The position numbers were made by a program, and so were the translations under genes. A stretch of DNA of 64,000 bases from Oscillospiraceae bacterium (GTDB lineage Bacteria; Bacillota; Clostridia; Oscillospirales; Acutalibacteraceae). The DNA is taken from assembly GCA_902792985.1 (NCBI GenBank), contig CADBBT010000006.1, positions 1 to 64,000 on the forward strand. Direction: 5' to 3'. Numbering within the stretch: the stretch's first letter is position 1; each line of letters starts with the position of its first letter. Positions 42,715-52,274 of this stretch are shown piece by piece. The notes beneath the pieces are model-generated. The model worked only from the letters and a program-made list of their open reading frames with translations. It was not told the origin of the DNA and did no database searches.

Positions 42715-44274
42715 ATGACAACAACCATGCTTTTTACCCTCGCACTGATCGTCCTGTTTTTTGCGCTGATGATCACCATCGGCATCCGTTCCCGCAAGCA
42801 CGCCACAGACGTCAACGGCTTTGTGCTCGGCTCACGCTCCGTGGGTCCCTGGCTTTCCGCCTTTGCGTTCGGCACCTCCTATTTTTCCGCCGTCATCTTT
42901 GTCGGCTACGCCGGACAGTTCGGTTGGAATTTCGGCGTGTCATCCACCTGGATCGGTCTGGGCAACGCATTCATCGGTTCGCTCCTGCCCTGGGTCATCC
43001 TCGGCCGGCGCACGCGCATCATGACGCAGGCGATCGGCTCCAAGACCATGCCCGATTTCTTCGGCGCCCGGTTTGAATCCAAGGGGCTGAAGATCGCGGC
43101 TTCGGCGATCACGTTCATTTTCCTGATCCCCTACACCGCGTCGCTGTATAACGGTCTGTCGCGCCTGTTCTCGATGGCGTTTGAAAACATCGATTACACC
43201 GTTTGCGTCGTCATCATGGCCGCGCTCACCGGCGTTTACGTCATCATCGGCGGCTATATGGCAACGGCGATCAACGATTTCATTCAGGGCCTCATCATGC
43301 TCATCGGCATCGTCGCTGTCATCGCGGCTGTGCTGCACGACAACGGCGGCCTCATGAACGCCATGCAGGGCCTTTCCGCACAGAGCGAAAATGGCTGGGA
43401 GCTTTCCTCGTTCCTTGGCCCGCAGCCGGTGTTCCTGCTGTTTGTTGTGCTGCTCACCTCTCTGGGCACCTGGGGTCTGCCGCAGATGGTCGGTAAGTTT
43501 TACGCCATCAAAAACGAGGACTCCATCAAAAAGGGCACCATCATCTCCACCTTCTTCGCCATCATCGTTGCCGGCGGCTGCTACTTCCTGGGCGGTTTCG
43601 GTCGGCTGTATCCGGTGGACGTTGCCAAGGACGGCTTTGACGCCGTTGTGCCGCAGATGCTCTCCACGCTCTCTCCGCTGCTGATCGGCATTGTGATCGT
43701 GCTGGTGCTGAGCGCATCGATGAGCACGCTTTCGTCGCTCGTTCTGACTTCCAGCTCCACCCTCACGCTGGACTTCCTTGCGCCGCTCGGCAAAAAAGAG
43801 ATGGATGAAAAGAAAAAGATGCGGATCATGCGCATCTTCATCGTGGTGTTCGTTGTGATCTCCGCGCTGATCGCCATCAAGCAATACAAGTCCAAGAGCT
43901 TCTTCATCGCGCAGATGATGGGCGTTTCCTGGGGTGCGCTGGCAGGCGCCTTCCTCGCGCCGTTCCTGTACGGTCTTTATTACAAAAAGACGACCAAGGC
44001 AGCGGTCATCGTCTCGTTCATCTTCGGCGTCGGCATGGAGCTGGTCCAGCTTGGCATCTCCCTGAAATGGCTGGATGTATCCGGCAGCGGCCTGCTGTCC
44101 TTCGTGTTCAAAAACTCGCTGTATTCCGGCGTATTTGCAATGGTCGGCGGACTGATCCTCGTGCCGCTCGTCTCCCTTTGCACGCAAAAGACGAAACCGA
44201 AGGATGTGGACGCCATGTTCGAATGCTACAACGCGACCAAGACGGTCGAGATCACCGACAGTTTGGGTGAATGA
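42715..44274 (+). CDS. sodium:solute symporter (SSS family)
   Basis: The 519-residue membrane protein has about 13 hydrophobic helices and SSS-family features (GYAGQFGWNFGVSSTWIGLG, IIGGYMATAINDFIQG, LVLSASMSTLSSLVLTSSS, the last being the sodium-site helix). AAGAGG precedes the ATG, 18 bp after the ligase. It probably imports the acid that the two ligases activate; the solute is not identifiable. Confidence 0.9.
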   Translation: MTTTMLFTLALIVLFFALMITIGIRSRKHATDVNGFVLGSRSVGPWLSAFAFGTSYFSAVIFVGYAGQFGWNFGVSSTWIGLGNAFIGSLLPWVILGRRTRIMTQAIGSKTMPDFFGARFESKGLKIAASAITFIFLIPYTASLYNGLSRLFSMAFENIDYTVCVVIMAALTGVYVIIGGYMATAINDFIQGLIMLIGIVAVIAAVLHDNGGLMNAMQGLSAQSENGWELSSFLGPQPVFLLFVVLLTSLGTWGLPQMVGKFYAIKNEDSIKKGTIISTFFAIIVAGGCYFLGGFGRLYPVDVAKDGFDAVVPQMLSTLSPLLIGIVIVLVLSASMSTLSSLVLTSSSTLTLDFLAPLGKKEMDEKKKMRIMRIFIVVFVVISALIAIKQYKSKSFFIAQMMGVSWGALAGAFLAPFLYGLYYKKTTKAAVIVSFIFGVGMELVQLGISLKWLDVSGSGLLSFVFKNSLYSGVFAMVGGLILVPLVSLCTQKTKPKDVDAMFECYNATKTVEITDSLGE

Positions 44275-44332
44275 GTCGTTAGTCGATAGTCGATAGTCGA
44301 TAGCTGTTAGCTGCTAGCTGCTAGCTGTCAGC
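44272..44332 (+). repeat. heptameric TAG repeat at the symporter stop codon
   Basis: Directly from the TGA stop (44272) TAG recurs at offsets 9, 16, 23, 30, 37, 44 and 51 in units TAGTCGA, TAGCTGT and TAGCTGC. All three frames are stopped at least twice. Confidence 0.85.
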
Positions 44333-44340
44333 GGATAGAA

Positions 44341-44371
44341 AACCCCGCCGTGGATGTGAAACGGCGGGGGT
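44341..44371 (+). terminator. terminator of the ligase-symporter operon
   Basis: AACCCCGCCGT pairs with ACGGCGGGGGTT, then TCCTTTTCTTTTT. Confidence 0.7.
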
Positions 44372-44430
44372 TCCTTTTCTTTTTGGAAAGAAAAGGAACC
44401 AAAAGAAAACCGTGCATGTTTCATCAAAAG

Positions 44431-44460
44431 CGCCCGCCTTGGAAAAATCCATGGCGGGCG
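44431..44460 (-). terminator. terminator of the CHAP amidase gene
   Basis: CGCCCGCC and GGCGGGCG form a stem; the minus strand continues CTTTTG. Confidence 0.6.
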
Positions 44461-44478
44461 TGGGTGTTTCAAACGGGC

Positions 44479-46422
44479 TTATTTGTGCAGGCCGAACAGG
44501 GCGAGGATGCTGTGGAAGAAGCCGATCAAAATGCCCGGAAAGCCGGTGTGGGTCTGACCGCAGTAGGCACAGCCACCAGAAGCCTGCGATTGTGGCTGCG
44601 GCGTCGGATTTGTCGGCTGTGTCGGGTTTGTAGGATTGGTTGGATTTGTCGGGTTGGTCGGCTCATCCGGCTTAGACAGCTTTGAAATCACAGAGCCTTT
44701 TTCGAGTGTTTGTTTGCAGACTGTACAATACGTGTCGCCTGTATAGCCGTCAGCATCGTAGGTTGCTTCTTTTGCATTGATGACTGTGGTTTGGTGCGCC
44801 GCAAGCGGTAGTTCATCGTGACCGGAAATGTATTTTTTACAGTCGTTGCAGTAGACACCAGCGGTGTAACCCTTGACCGTGCAGGAAGATGCAGTGGTAG
44901 CAACGTTTTTTGTGTTGACGTGGTTGAACGAATTGACAAGGATAGACTCAGTTTTAATCCCTTTACAAACGGAACACGTATATGTTTTTATGCCCGTTGC
45001 TATACAGGTTGCAGCTTCTGAGACTTCGCCCCCGTTCCAAGTATGATTTGCTTTTTCAATGTGGTTGCCGTTACGGGAACACACACGTTGATGCTGGGTA
45101 TCGTTCAGTTGCGTCCAAGCTCCGTAGTTATGACCAAGCCTATTGATTTTTTCTGTATAACTTGAACCACAAGAACAAGTATATGTTTTCAAACCATCTG
45201 TAGTACAGGTGGAAGCAGTTGTAATTATAGAAGTATAACTGTGAGTGTGTTGTGATGTATATACTGTTTTTGAACCAAGCAATTTGAAATTTCCTCGACC
45301 AATATTAATAGCATAAACATATACGGTTTGATTCCCTAACCTTGAAGTTGGAATTTTAGCGTCAAAGCCATGATATTTACCAATGTGATAAGCATCGTCA
45401 ACATCAGCACGCAAAGTGTCTGCATAAATATTATTATGAGCCTCACCAGTACCTGCATTGACATCTGCTCCGATATATACATGAATATTAAGCGATTTGC
45501 TATAATCATCTGCGTCCGCAGCCCATCCTCTTATATGAACAAAACCACTGCCTCCTTCACAGTTGTCAAGCATTCCGTCCGGATTTGGATCAGTAATAGA
45601 TACTGTTCTTTCACCTAACAGCACATTGTCTCCGCTACCGATATTGATGGCATAAATATAGATGCTTTGCGTTCCGGTTAATCCTGTGTCAAAAGTTGCT
45701 TCATACCCGTGATACTCTCCGCAATTATAAGCATTATTCACATCAGAACGCTTACGGTCAGCCGTTATTCTATAAGCGCTTAAGTTTGGCGTTCCTGCTG
45801 GTCCTCCGATGTAGATATCAATATTGATACTTGTTGAAGTATTGTCACCATCAAAAGCCCATCCGCCAACGGTAACACACCCCACACCGCCGACACAAGA
45901 ATCTATTGTCCCCACTGGACTAATTCCAGTGGAAAAATTAGGTCGGATATAGCCCCAATATGATTTTGTTCCATTTTCGGTACTGCTATACCAACTATTA
46001 TTATAAGCCCAACTTGTTTTCTTCTCAACATATTCGCCAGCCATATTCTGGTGATACGAAACCGTTCCGCCTGCATAAATGGCAACATGACCATATGTTG
46101 CACCTATATATACAAGAATATCGCCTCTTTGTGGAACCCCGCCTTTAACTCTAGAAAAACCGTTGGGTAAAGAATTCGTTGTATAATCTTTGGCATTTCC
46201 ACCGCCGCCAGACACACCGAGAAAACTATAATACGCTTGAATCAGAGCAACGCACTGTCCTGAGCCAACCGTTTTATTTATTTGACTTTCACACCAATTC
46301 ATTGCTTCGTCAACTGTTTTGGATGTTGCGCTCACCTGCATCAATGCAACAGTAGAAACCATCAGCACCACCGCCAGCAATACAGACAGCGCTCTTTTTG
46401 TTTGTGCTCGGACTTTTTTCAT
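44479..46422 (-). CDS. secreted CHAP-domain amidase with Cys repeats and hydrophobic tail
   Basis: The ATG at 46422 has AAGGAGG upstream. A signal peptide (about 1-33) precedes a CHAP peptidase domain with Cys 57 (GSGQCVALI) and His 112 (YGHVAIYAGG), which usually cuts peptidoglycan peptide bonds. Two related beta-rich units follow (GGWAFDGDN, RGWAADADD, each with YIYAINIG/YVYAINIG), then several CxxC-bearing knuckle repeats (YTCSVC, YCNDCK, YCTVCK). A TNP repeat linker leads to CAYCGQTHTG and a terminal hydrophobic helix FFHSILALFGLHK. The same ending is found at 58082. Likely a wall hydrolase kept at the surface by its tail. Confidence 0.88.
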   Translation of the reverse strand: MKKVRAQTKRALSVLLAVVLMVSTVALMQVSATSKTVDEAMNWCESQINKTVGSGQCVALIQAYYSFLGVSGGGGNAKDYTTNSLPNGFSRVKGGVPQRGDILVYIGATYGHVAIYAGGTVSYHQNMAGEYVEKKTSWAYNNSWYSSTENGTKSYWGYIRPNFSTGISPVGTIDSCVGGVGCVTVGGWAFDGDNTSTSINIDIYIGGPAGTPNLSAYRITADRKRSDVNNAYNCGEYHGYEATFDTGLTGTQSIYIYAINIGSGDNVLLGERTVSITDPNPDGMLDNCEGGSGFVHIRGWAADADDYSKSLNIHVYIGADVNAGTGEAHNNIYADTLRADVDDAYHIGKYHGFDAKIPTSRLGNQTVYVYAINIGRGNFKLLGSKTVYTSQHTHSYTSIITTASTCTTDGLKTYTCSCGSSYTEKINRLGHNYGAWTQLNDTQHQRVCSRNGNHIEKANHTWNGGEVSEAATCIATGIKTYTCSVCKGIKTESILVNSFNHVNTKNVATTASSCTVKGYTAGVYCNDCKKYISGHDELPLAAHQTTVINAKEATYDADGYTGDTYCTVCKQTLEKGSVISKLSKPDEPTNPTNPTNPTNPTQPTNPTPQPQSQASGGCAYCGQTHTGFPGILIGFFHSILALFGLHK

Positions 46423-46645
46423 CTGTTTTTCCTCCTTGGAAGAATAAAATATAGTTTCGGGCAGCAAAAATGCGCCCCCTCAAGTGAGGCGCATAAAAAG
46501 TGTGCTCACTTGCCGCGACGCAAACTGACATCGTCCAACAATAAAAAGTTGCGAGAATGTTCGAGCTGCACTTTTGGAAAAGAGAAAGTCCCGCAACCTT
46601 CATTGTTGACCTTTGTCGTAAAACCATTCACTTTACGTCGCAGTT
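46423..46645 (-). promoter_or_regulatory. structured 5' leader with candidate attenuator
   Basis: The minus strand upstream of the CHAP gene holds a hairpin GTTGCG/CGCAAC followed by TTTTTATTG (46550-46596) and a second terminator-like hairpin ATGCGCCTC/GAGGGGGCGCAT followed by TTTTTG (46465-46493). CAAGTGAG (near 46502-46511) is perfectly complementary to CTCACTTG inside the second hairpin, so a competing fold is possible. A TATAAC -10-like box lies near 46646. Confidence 0.45.
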
Positions 46646-46694
46646 ATACTCTACCACATCTCCCCCGATAAATCAACCACTTTCCCACAAAAAA

Positions 46695-46716
46695 CAGGCG
46701 GCCCGAAGGCCGCCTG
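46695..46716 (-). terminator. terminator of the 1759-residue protein gene
   Basis: CAGGCGGCC and GGCCGCCTG form a stem with a TTCG loop on the minus strand, followed by TTTTTTG. Confidence 0.85.
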
Positions 46717-46728
46717 TAAGGGGATAAA

Positions 46729-49700
46729 TCAGAACAGTTGGAATGTGAACAGTTTACGGAAGAAGTCGATAATGCTGAAGATGAAGCGGAACAGCGGCTC
46801 GAGCCAGTTGGGCACGTTGCCGGTGTACTTGCCGCAAACGTCGCACAGCTTGTTGCCGTCGGCATCCACGTGTTTGCCTGTTGCCGGTCCGATCTGCTCC
46901 ACCTTCTTGTTGCCGCAGATGGCGCAGGTGTAGGTGTTGGTTTCCGGTGTGGTGCAAGCGCCCTGATGCTTGGGTTCGCCGTATTCGTGCGCGCCTTCGT
47001 GTGCAAACTGACCGTTCTTCATGAACGCGTAGGTCACGCCGTCGATCACAGCTTCGTCCGTGGTCATAAGTGCGGTCGCCGGGTCGAAGTAATACTTCTT
47101 GCCGTCGATCTCCTGCCAGCCGGTGACCGGGGTCTGCGCCCAGTAATAACGCGTGCCGGTTTCATCGGTGACCCAGACATAGTCAAGCAGGTGACCGTCT
47201 TTTCTGTCAAAGTTGTAGGTAATCTCCTGACCGGTGTAGATCTTGATCGTGGTCTTGCCGGTGAGCATCTTGCCCGGATGGTTGCGGTTGGTGGAGAAGA
47301 AGTAGGTCTTGCCGTCGATGTCGTTCCAGCTCGTCAGATAGTTGCCGCCGCGATAGCAACGCGTGTAATTGTCGTGCTTCACGAATGCGCCGCCGACCTG
47401 CTTGCCTTCTGCGTCGAAGGTGTAGGTGACAAGGTCTTCCTCTTCCTGAATCTGCATTGTGGTGCTTGTGACAGCAATGCCGTTTTCATCGAAGTAGTAG
47501 CAGTCGGTCTCATAGTTGAGCCAGCCGGTCTGCGTGTTGCCGCCGATGAAGTAACGGGTCTTGCCGGTCGCTTCGTCGGTTGCAAAGCCGGTGTAGGTGC
47601 CGAGCGGTTTGCTGTAGCCGCAAGCGGTGCAGGTCAGAATGCCGTTTGCATAGCTGAAGATGTGTTCGCCTGCTTCGGAGCAATCCAGCGTACGGGTCAT
47701 GGTGTAGGAATCGATGATCTCATCGGTGTAGATCGGCTTGCCGGTATCCGGGTCTGTGCCGGTCACGATGACTTCATGCGTATCAACGACCATGGTCGTA
47801 TCGGTGGTCTTTGCGGTCAGGTAAACTGCTTCGTATTCGCCTTCCACAGCGCCTGCGCCGCGGATGAATTCATACGGGAAGCCCTCGGTTTCAACAACGT
47901 TGTAGGATTTCTCGCCGGTGGAACCGCAGATGTAATACACTGCGCCGTCTGCGTCGTCGCGTTCGCCCGCGGTGACGGGATAGGTTCTCATGTAAGAGTG
48001 GTCGTGGCCCGCAAAGACGAAGTTGAAGCCGTATTCATCCACCAGCGGCGGGATCAGCTTGTTGACAACTTCGTTGCTGCCGCCCGGATTGGTGTAATAC
48101 GCGGGCTGATGGATCGCAAGGATCTTCCAGACAGAGGAATTGGTGGAAACGTCGCTCTTGACCCATTCAATGGCCTTCTGATAGTTGGCCTCGCTGCTGT
48201 CTGTGTAGTTGATCACAGCCATGTAAACGTTGCCGTAGGTCGTGCTGTAAGCAAGCGGTGCTTTGCCGTCTTCGGTCGTCATGCCGAAGTAGTCGGCGGA
48301 GTTTTCACCGTACTGGTCACCCATGTACTCATGGTTGCCGAGCACGTGGACGATCGGGCGGGTGCTGAGATAACCGCTGGAGAAGACGGACGCAACGCTG
48401 GTCCACCATCTGTACTGGCCGCCGTTGTCCACAGCGTCGCCGGTCTGAAGACCGAAGTTGTAGTCGATGTCGCTGTTTTCAAGGGAATCAAGGATCGCGT
48501 CAAGGTTGGTCGTGTCTTCGCTCTGCATATCGCCGATCACGAAGAAGTTCGTGTCAACATTGAACTTGCCGGTCGTGAAGAAGCGGATGTCGCTCATCCT
48601 TTCGCCGTCGCCGACTTTGTAAACATACTCTGTCTGCGGCTGCAGGCCGGTAATGACGACCTTGTTGAAGCGCATTGCATAGTTGGTTTCGGCGTTGCTG
48701 GAAGCGCTCAGCTCTTCCAGACGGCTGAAGCCGTTTGCGGTCTGGAACGCCGCGTCGCCGTTGGCTTCGAAGTCCGCTCTGGTCGCGTAGTAGGCAACTG
48801 CCGCTTCATCAGAAGCAGACGGGGAAGCGAACCAGGAGACGTTGATCTGCGAAGAGCCGTCCTTTGCGCCGTTGAGCACGATCGAGGTCGGGAAACCGTC
48901 TTCGGAGCCGCCGCCGGGGAAGCTCTGCGAGGTGTAATAGAAGGAGATGAGCTGGCTGTCGCCTTCGCCGACTTCCGCGCGTACGGTAAACTTCGTGACC
49001 GCGTCCTGGAATGCTTCGGTGTAAAGCTTGCCGTCTTCATCGGTCAAGTCTTCGGAAACAGGCGTGCCGTTTTCATACACGATCTTTGCGCCGGCAACCG
49101 GGTTGCCGTCCAGATCCTTGACATAGAAGTAGCCGCCCTGGCCGACCAGGAAGGTATCGGACGTCAGAATCAGCGGAGCGATGCAGGACGTTGTCACCGT
49201 GCCGCCGAAGGAGCCGAGATATTTCTCGCCCTTTTCGGTCGCATAGTTGATCTGACCCTTGTCCACACGGAAGGAGACGTCAATGCTGTCGGAACGGACA
49301 TTGGACGGAATGGTGTAGACGATCTTTGCGATCACACCGTCTGCGGGCACTGCTGCGCCGTCTTTTTCCAGCTTGAAGCTGACAATGGCGTTCGTGTCGT
49401 CATACTTGAAGGGTTCCGTAAGCTTGTAGCCCTCTGCGGGAACCACTGTCACGTTGTCATAGAAATAGGTGAACGCAGCGAAGGTATGCACTGCGATATC
49501 AGCGCCGGCAACGTCGGACGCGTCGGCAGCCTTGACGTTCAGCGTGTAGGTGCCGCCGAGAACCGGGTTCGCGTCTGCCGCAACAAGCTCTGCGGTTTGC
49601 GCCTTGGAACCGGCAACCGTGAAGTATCTCGTTTCGGTCGTCTTGTTGCCGAAGTTGTCATAGACAGTCACGGAAACGCTGTGAACGCCGTCGTTGAGCT

Positions 49701-52008
49701 CAGCGTCATAGAGATACATCTGCTCGTCGCCTGCGTTGATGAAGCACTTGTTCGTCACGTCCACGCCGTCGATCGCCATGGAGACCTTGCTCGCGTCGAT
49801 GCCGGTCATGTACTTGTCTTCCGCATCCTTATAGGAGGCGCGGATGGTGACGGTGTTGTCGGTGAGAACAGTTTCGTTGTTCACGAATTCCGCCGGAGCG
49901 CTCTCGGTGTCATAGGTCAGCGCAGTCACTTCGGGGTTCTTTGTGTCGTCGGTATTGGAGGAGTAAATAAGCTGAATATTGTCAAGGTAAACTGTGGTAG
50001 CCGACAACGAACCATTGCCCGGCCCTTTCTGGTAGGAAAGCCAAAACACGCCATCGCCTTGATACAAACCATAGGGATAGCCGGATGCGCCCATCCTGCT
50101 TTGTCCACTGACAGTATCATCAGCAAAGTCTATCTCAACATATTTCCAACCGACCCAGTTTTCAGCTACTGCCCCGTGCATAGTGGATACCGGCGCATAA
50201 GAGGCCTTCCTTATCTGAACACCTTCACTATTTGCAGTGTTCAGATAAAGCGCAAAATTGCCCATTCCTTCCGGACAATAAATCCATGCGCTCATTTTCT
50301 TGGGAGCACCTTCGAAGTAATAGGAGGGACTCGTCACACGCAAATAGTTGTTTGAGTTTGAAGAACCGTCAAAGGTCGAAAAATCAACGTCTATACGAAG
50401 GGCATGGTCACCAAAACGAACCTGCTCGTTCTCGTCGTCTCTGGAGACGATTCTTGCATGCATGGCGCTGCCATTAAGAGAATTGTTCGGCCAGCCGAAA
50501 AGAGGATATCCCTGCTGACGCCATTCTTCAGCTAAATCATAGTATGTCTTACCAGGGTGAGCAGTCGCCTTATTCTTTTCATCGAATATCGGCAGATCAT
50601 AAGACGGAATCCACTGCAGCTTGCCGTCGCTGGCTTCAGCTTCGGCCTGGTCGGTGGTGTACTCAAAGTCATAGAGCATGACAGGTTCCGCACCAACAAC
50701 GACCTTTGTGGTCGCGGTTACAGCGGAATCAAACGCGGAGGTGATCGTCACGTTCGCTTCCACAGTGTTTGCGCTTCTCGCCTTGAAGGTCAAGCCGATG
50801 AATTCACCGGCGGGCTGGCCTTCGCCTGCGGGCGCGGAATAGGTAACATCTGCGGAGAAGATCAGGTCGCCGTCCTTGAGGATGACGGTTCTGCCCGCAT
50901 TCTTCGCAACAAGATCGAAGTCGGTCACTTCGTCAAAGTCGAGGGAATACTCTTCGCTGGGAAGATACAGCTCGTCCGGCGTGGTGATCTCGATGAAGGT
51001 CGAGCCGACCACTGCGCCGCCGGAGATATAATTCACATCCACAATGCCGGTCTTGCCGGTCGAAGTGAAGATGCCGTCCGGGGTGATGGTGCCGAAGGAA
51101 TCATCCGCAAGGGCAAAAGCGCCGTCTGCGGGAAGATCTGCGGGTTCACCTGCGGAGTCAACGCCGATGGCGGAGAATTCCACGGTGGAGTTCGGCGTAT
51201 AAAGCGTGTTGTTCGGGCTCAGAGAAGCATGATCGAACACGCCGGAGGGTTTCGCGGTGGAAACGAGGAACAGCGAGGTCGCAACGGCGCGTTCCACAGC
51301 GTCGGACGGACGGTTCGCAAGTTCAAGCACGTTTTTGCCTTCGTATTTGGCAAGGTAGGTCGTGGAACCGCCGCCGTCAAGGTTCAGAACGTTGACGCAG
51401 CCGAGATCCATCATGATCGTTGCAAGATCATAGTCATCCAGGGAGTTGGAGATCGGATAGTGACGGCCGTCGACGGTGACGCAGACAAGGGAGCCGTCCG
51501 CTTTCAGACCGACAGCGGTCTTCGGCGCTTCGTTGCTCTGCTGATAGGTCGCCGGATAACCAAGACCGCTCTTATAGACTTGTCCGCCCATAACCACAAC
51601 GCCGCGCGGTTCGCCGGTCTGCATGTTGAAGATGTCGGCGTTATAAGCGGCAACGATGTTGGCGCCGGTTTGCTTGGTCGCTTTGTCGGCCTGCAAACGC
51701 ACGGTCTGCATGCCCCATTTGGAAGCATCATAATCCTTGTAGCCGGTCATGATGCTCGTTGTGGCCTTCGCCGCAGCATCCACTGTCACGGCATAGACCA
51801 CTTCCTGCTGATCGCCGGAGGTCTTGTTGACGATGACACGGTTTTCGGAAATGCCCGGTGCGATCTTGTGTTCCGTTTCGGAGATCTTGAAGAAATCTCC
51901 GGTCGGGGTATAACCGCTTGCCGCAGAAGCGAGCAGCGACACACTCGAAAGCGAGAGCATCAGCACCAAAAACAGCGCCAAAGCCTTTTTGAGGTTTGAG
52001 GTTTTCAT
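46729..52008 (-). CDS. giant secreted phosphodiester glycosidase / metallophosphatase fusion
   Basis: The ATG at 52008 has AAGGGGA upstream, giving 1759 residues. After a signal peptide (about 1-30), residues 45-260 match the phosphodiester glycosidase (NAGPA-like) domain with NLDGGGST at 209-216. Beta-sandwich domains follow, one resembling a carbohydrate-binding jelly roll. About 1055-1145 is an FN3-like domain of purple acid phosphatases, and about 1150-1370 a calcineurin-type phosphatase (GDMQSED, GNHEYMGDQ, GHDHSYMRTYP). Five or so cell-wall-binding-like repeats (GKTYFFSTN, GKKYYFDP), CAICG and CDVCG knuckles and a hydrophobic C-terminal helix end the protein. It could strip sugar phosphodiesters and then phosphate from wall or host polymers. 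Confidence 0.87.
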   Translation of the reverse strand: MKTSNLKKALALFLVLMLSLSSVSLLASAASGYTPTGDFFKISETEHKIAPGISENRVIVNKTSGDQQEVVYAVTVDAAAKATTSIMTGYKDYDASKWGMQTVRLQADKATKQTGANIVAAYNADIFNMQTGEPRGVVVMGGQVYKSGLGYPATYQQSNEAPKTAVGLKADGSLVCVTVDGRHYPISNSLDDYDLATIMMDLGCVNVLNLDGGGSTTYLAKYEGKNVLELANRPSDAVERAVATSLFLVSTAKPSGVFDHASLSPNNTLYTPNSTVEFSAIGVDSAGEPADLPADGAFALADDSFGTITPDGIFTSTGKTGIVDVNYISGGAVVGSTFIEITTPDELYLPSEEYSLDFDEVTDFDLVAKNAGRTVILKDGDLIFSADVTYSAPAGEGQPAGEFIGLTFKARSANTVEANVTITSAFDSAVTATTKVVVGAEPVMLYDFEYTTDQAEAEASDGKLQWIPSYDLPIFDEKNKATAHPGKTYYDLAEEWRQQGYPLFGWPNNSLNGSAMHARIVSRDDENEQVRFGDHALRIDVDFSTFDGSSNSNNYLRVTSPSYYFEGAPKKMSAWIYCPEGMGNFALYLNTANSEGVQIRKASYAPVSTMHGAVAENWVGWKYVEIDFADDTVSGQSRMGASGYPYGLYQGDGVFWLSYQKGPGNGSLSATTVYLDNIQLIYSSNTDDTKNPEVTALTYDTESAPAEFVNNETVLTDNTVTIRASYKDAEDKYMTGIDASKVSMAIDGVDVTNKCFINAGDEQMYLYDAELNDGVHSVSVTVYDNFGNKTTETRYFTVAGSKAQTAELVAADANPVLGGTYTLNVKAADASDVAGADIAVHTFAAFTYFYDNVTVVPAEGYKLTEPFKYDDTNAIVSFKLEKDGAAVPADGVIAKIVYTIPSNVRSDSIDVSFRVDKGQINYATEKGEKYLGSFGGTVTTSCIAPLILTSDTFLVGQGGYFYVKDLDGNPVAGAKIVYENGTPVSEDLTDEDGKLYTEAFQDAVTKFTVRAEVGEGDSQLISFYYTSQSFPGGGSEDGFPTSIVLNGAKDGSSQINVSWFASPSASDEAAVAYYATRADFEANGDAAFQTANGFSRLEELSASSNAETNYAMRFNKVVITGLQPQTEYVYKVGDGERMSDIRFFTTGKFNVDTNFFVIGDMQSEDTTNLDAILDSLENSDIDYNFGLQTGDAVDNGGQYRWWTSVASVFSSGYLSTRPIVHVLGNHEYMGDQYGENSADYFGMTTEDGKAPLAYSTTYGNVYMAVINYTDSSEANYQKAIEWVKSDVSTNSSVWKILAIHQPAYYTNPGGSNEVVNKLIPPLVDEYGFNFVFAGHDHSYMRTYPVTAGERDDADGAVYYICGSTGEKSYNVVETEGFPYEFIRGAGAVEGEYEAVYLTAKTTDTTMVVDTHEVIVTGTDPDTGKPIYTDEIIDSYTMTRTLDCSEAGEHIFSYANGILTCTACGYSKPLGTYTGFATDEATGKTRYFIGGNTQTGWLNYETDCYYFDENGIAVTSTTMQIQEEEDLVTYTFDAEGKQVGGAFVKHDNYTRCYRGGNYLTSWNDIDGKTYFFSTNRNHPGKMLTGKTTIKIYTGQEITYNFDRKDGHLLDYVWVTDETGTRYYWAQTPVTGWQEIDGKKYYFDPATALMTTDEAVIDGVTYAFMKNGQFAHEGAHEYGEPKHQGACTTPETNTYTCAICGNKKVEQIGPATGKHVDADGNKLCDVCGKYTGNVPNWLEPLFRFIFSIIDFFRKLFTFQLF

Positions 52009-52099
52009 GTTCGAAATATCCCCTTTCGATTGTTTTGTTCTTTCCATATACCTGCTCCGACAGCACCTCAAGCCATCGGAGTTATAGAAAGTCAACTAT

Positions 52100-52128
52100 A
52101 TTTTATCATATGCTCGTGCAACTTTCAA
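52100..52128 (-). promoter_or_regulatory. promoter of the 1759-residue protein gene
   Basis: -35 TTGAAA (52128-52123), 17-bp spacer, -10 TAAAAT (52105-52100). Confidence 0.72.
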
Positions 52129-52171
52129 GCATTTTGACGAACTTTCTTTTATATTTCCTCTTTAACATAAT

Positions 52172-52215
52172 AAAAGCACCCCTTTGCCGCTTTTTCAAGA
52201 CAAAAGGGTGCTTTT
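52172..52215. terminator. terminator downstream of the thioredoxin region
   Basis: AAAAGCACCC and GGGTGCTTTT are perfect arms with T-runs on both strands, so it can work in either direction. Confidence 0.7.
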
Positions 52216-52274
52216 GTTGCTTTCTTCCCGGTGATTTTCCGGTTGTTTTTTGCATTTTATAGACAAATGTCGCT

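Noticed and set aside
46738..50355. 1205-residue open frame on the plus strand
   Set aside because: It is exactly antisense to the 1759-residue protein, whose domains, signal peptide, promoter and terminator are clear; the antisense reading has no domain or ribosome binding site.
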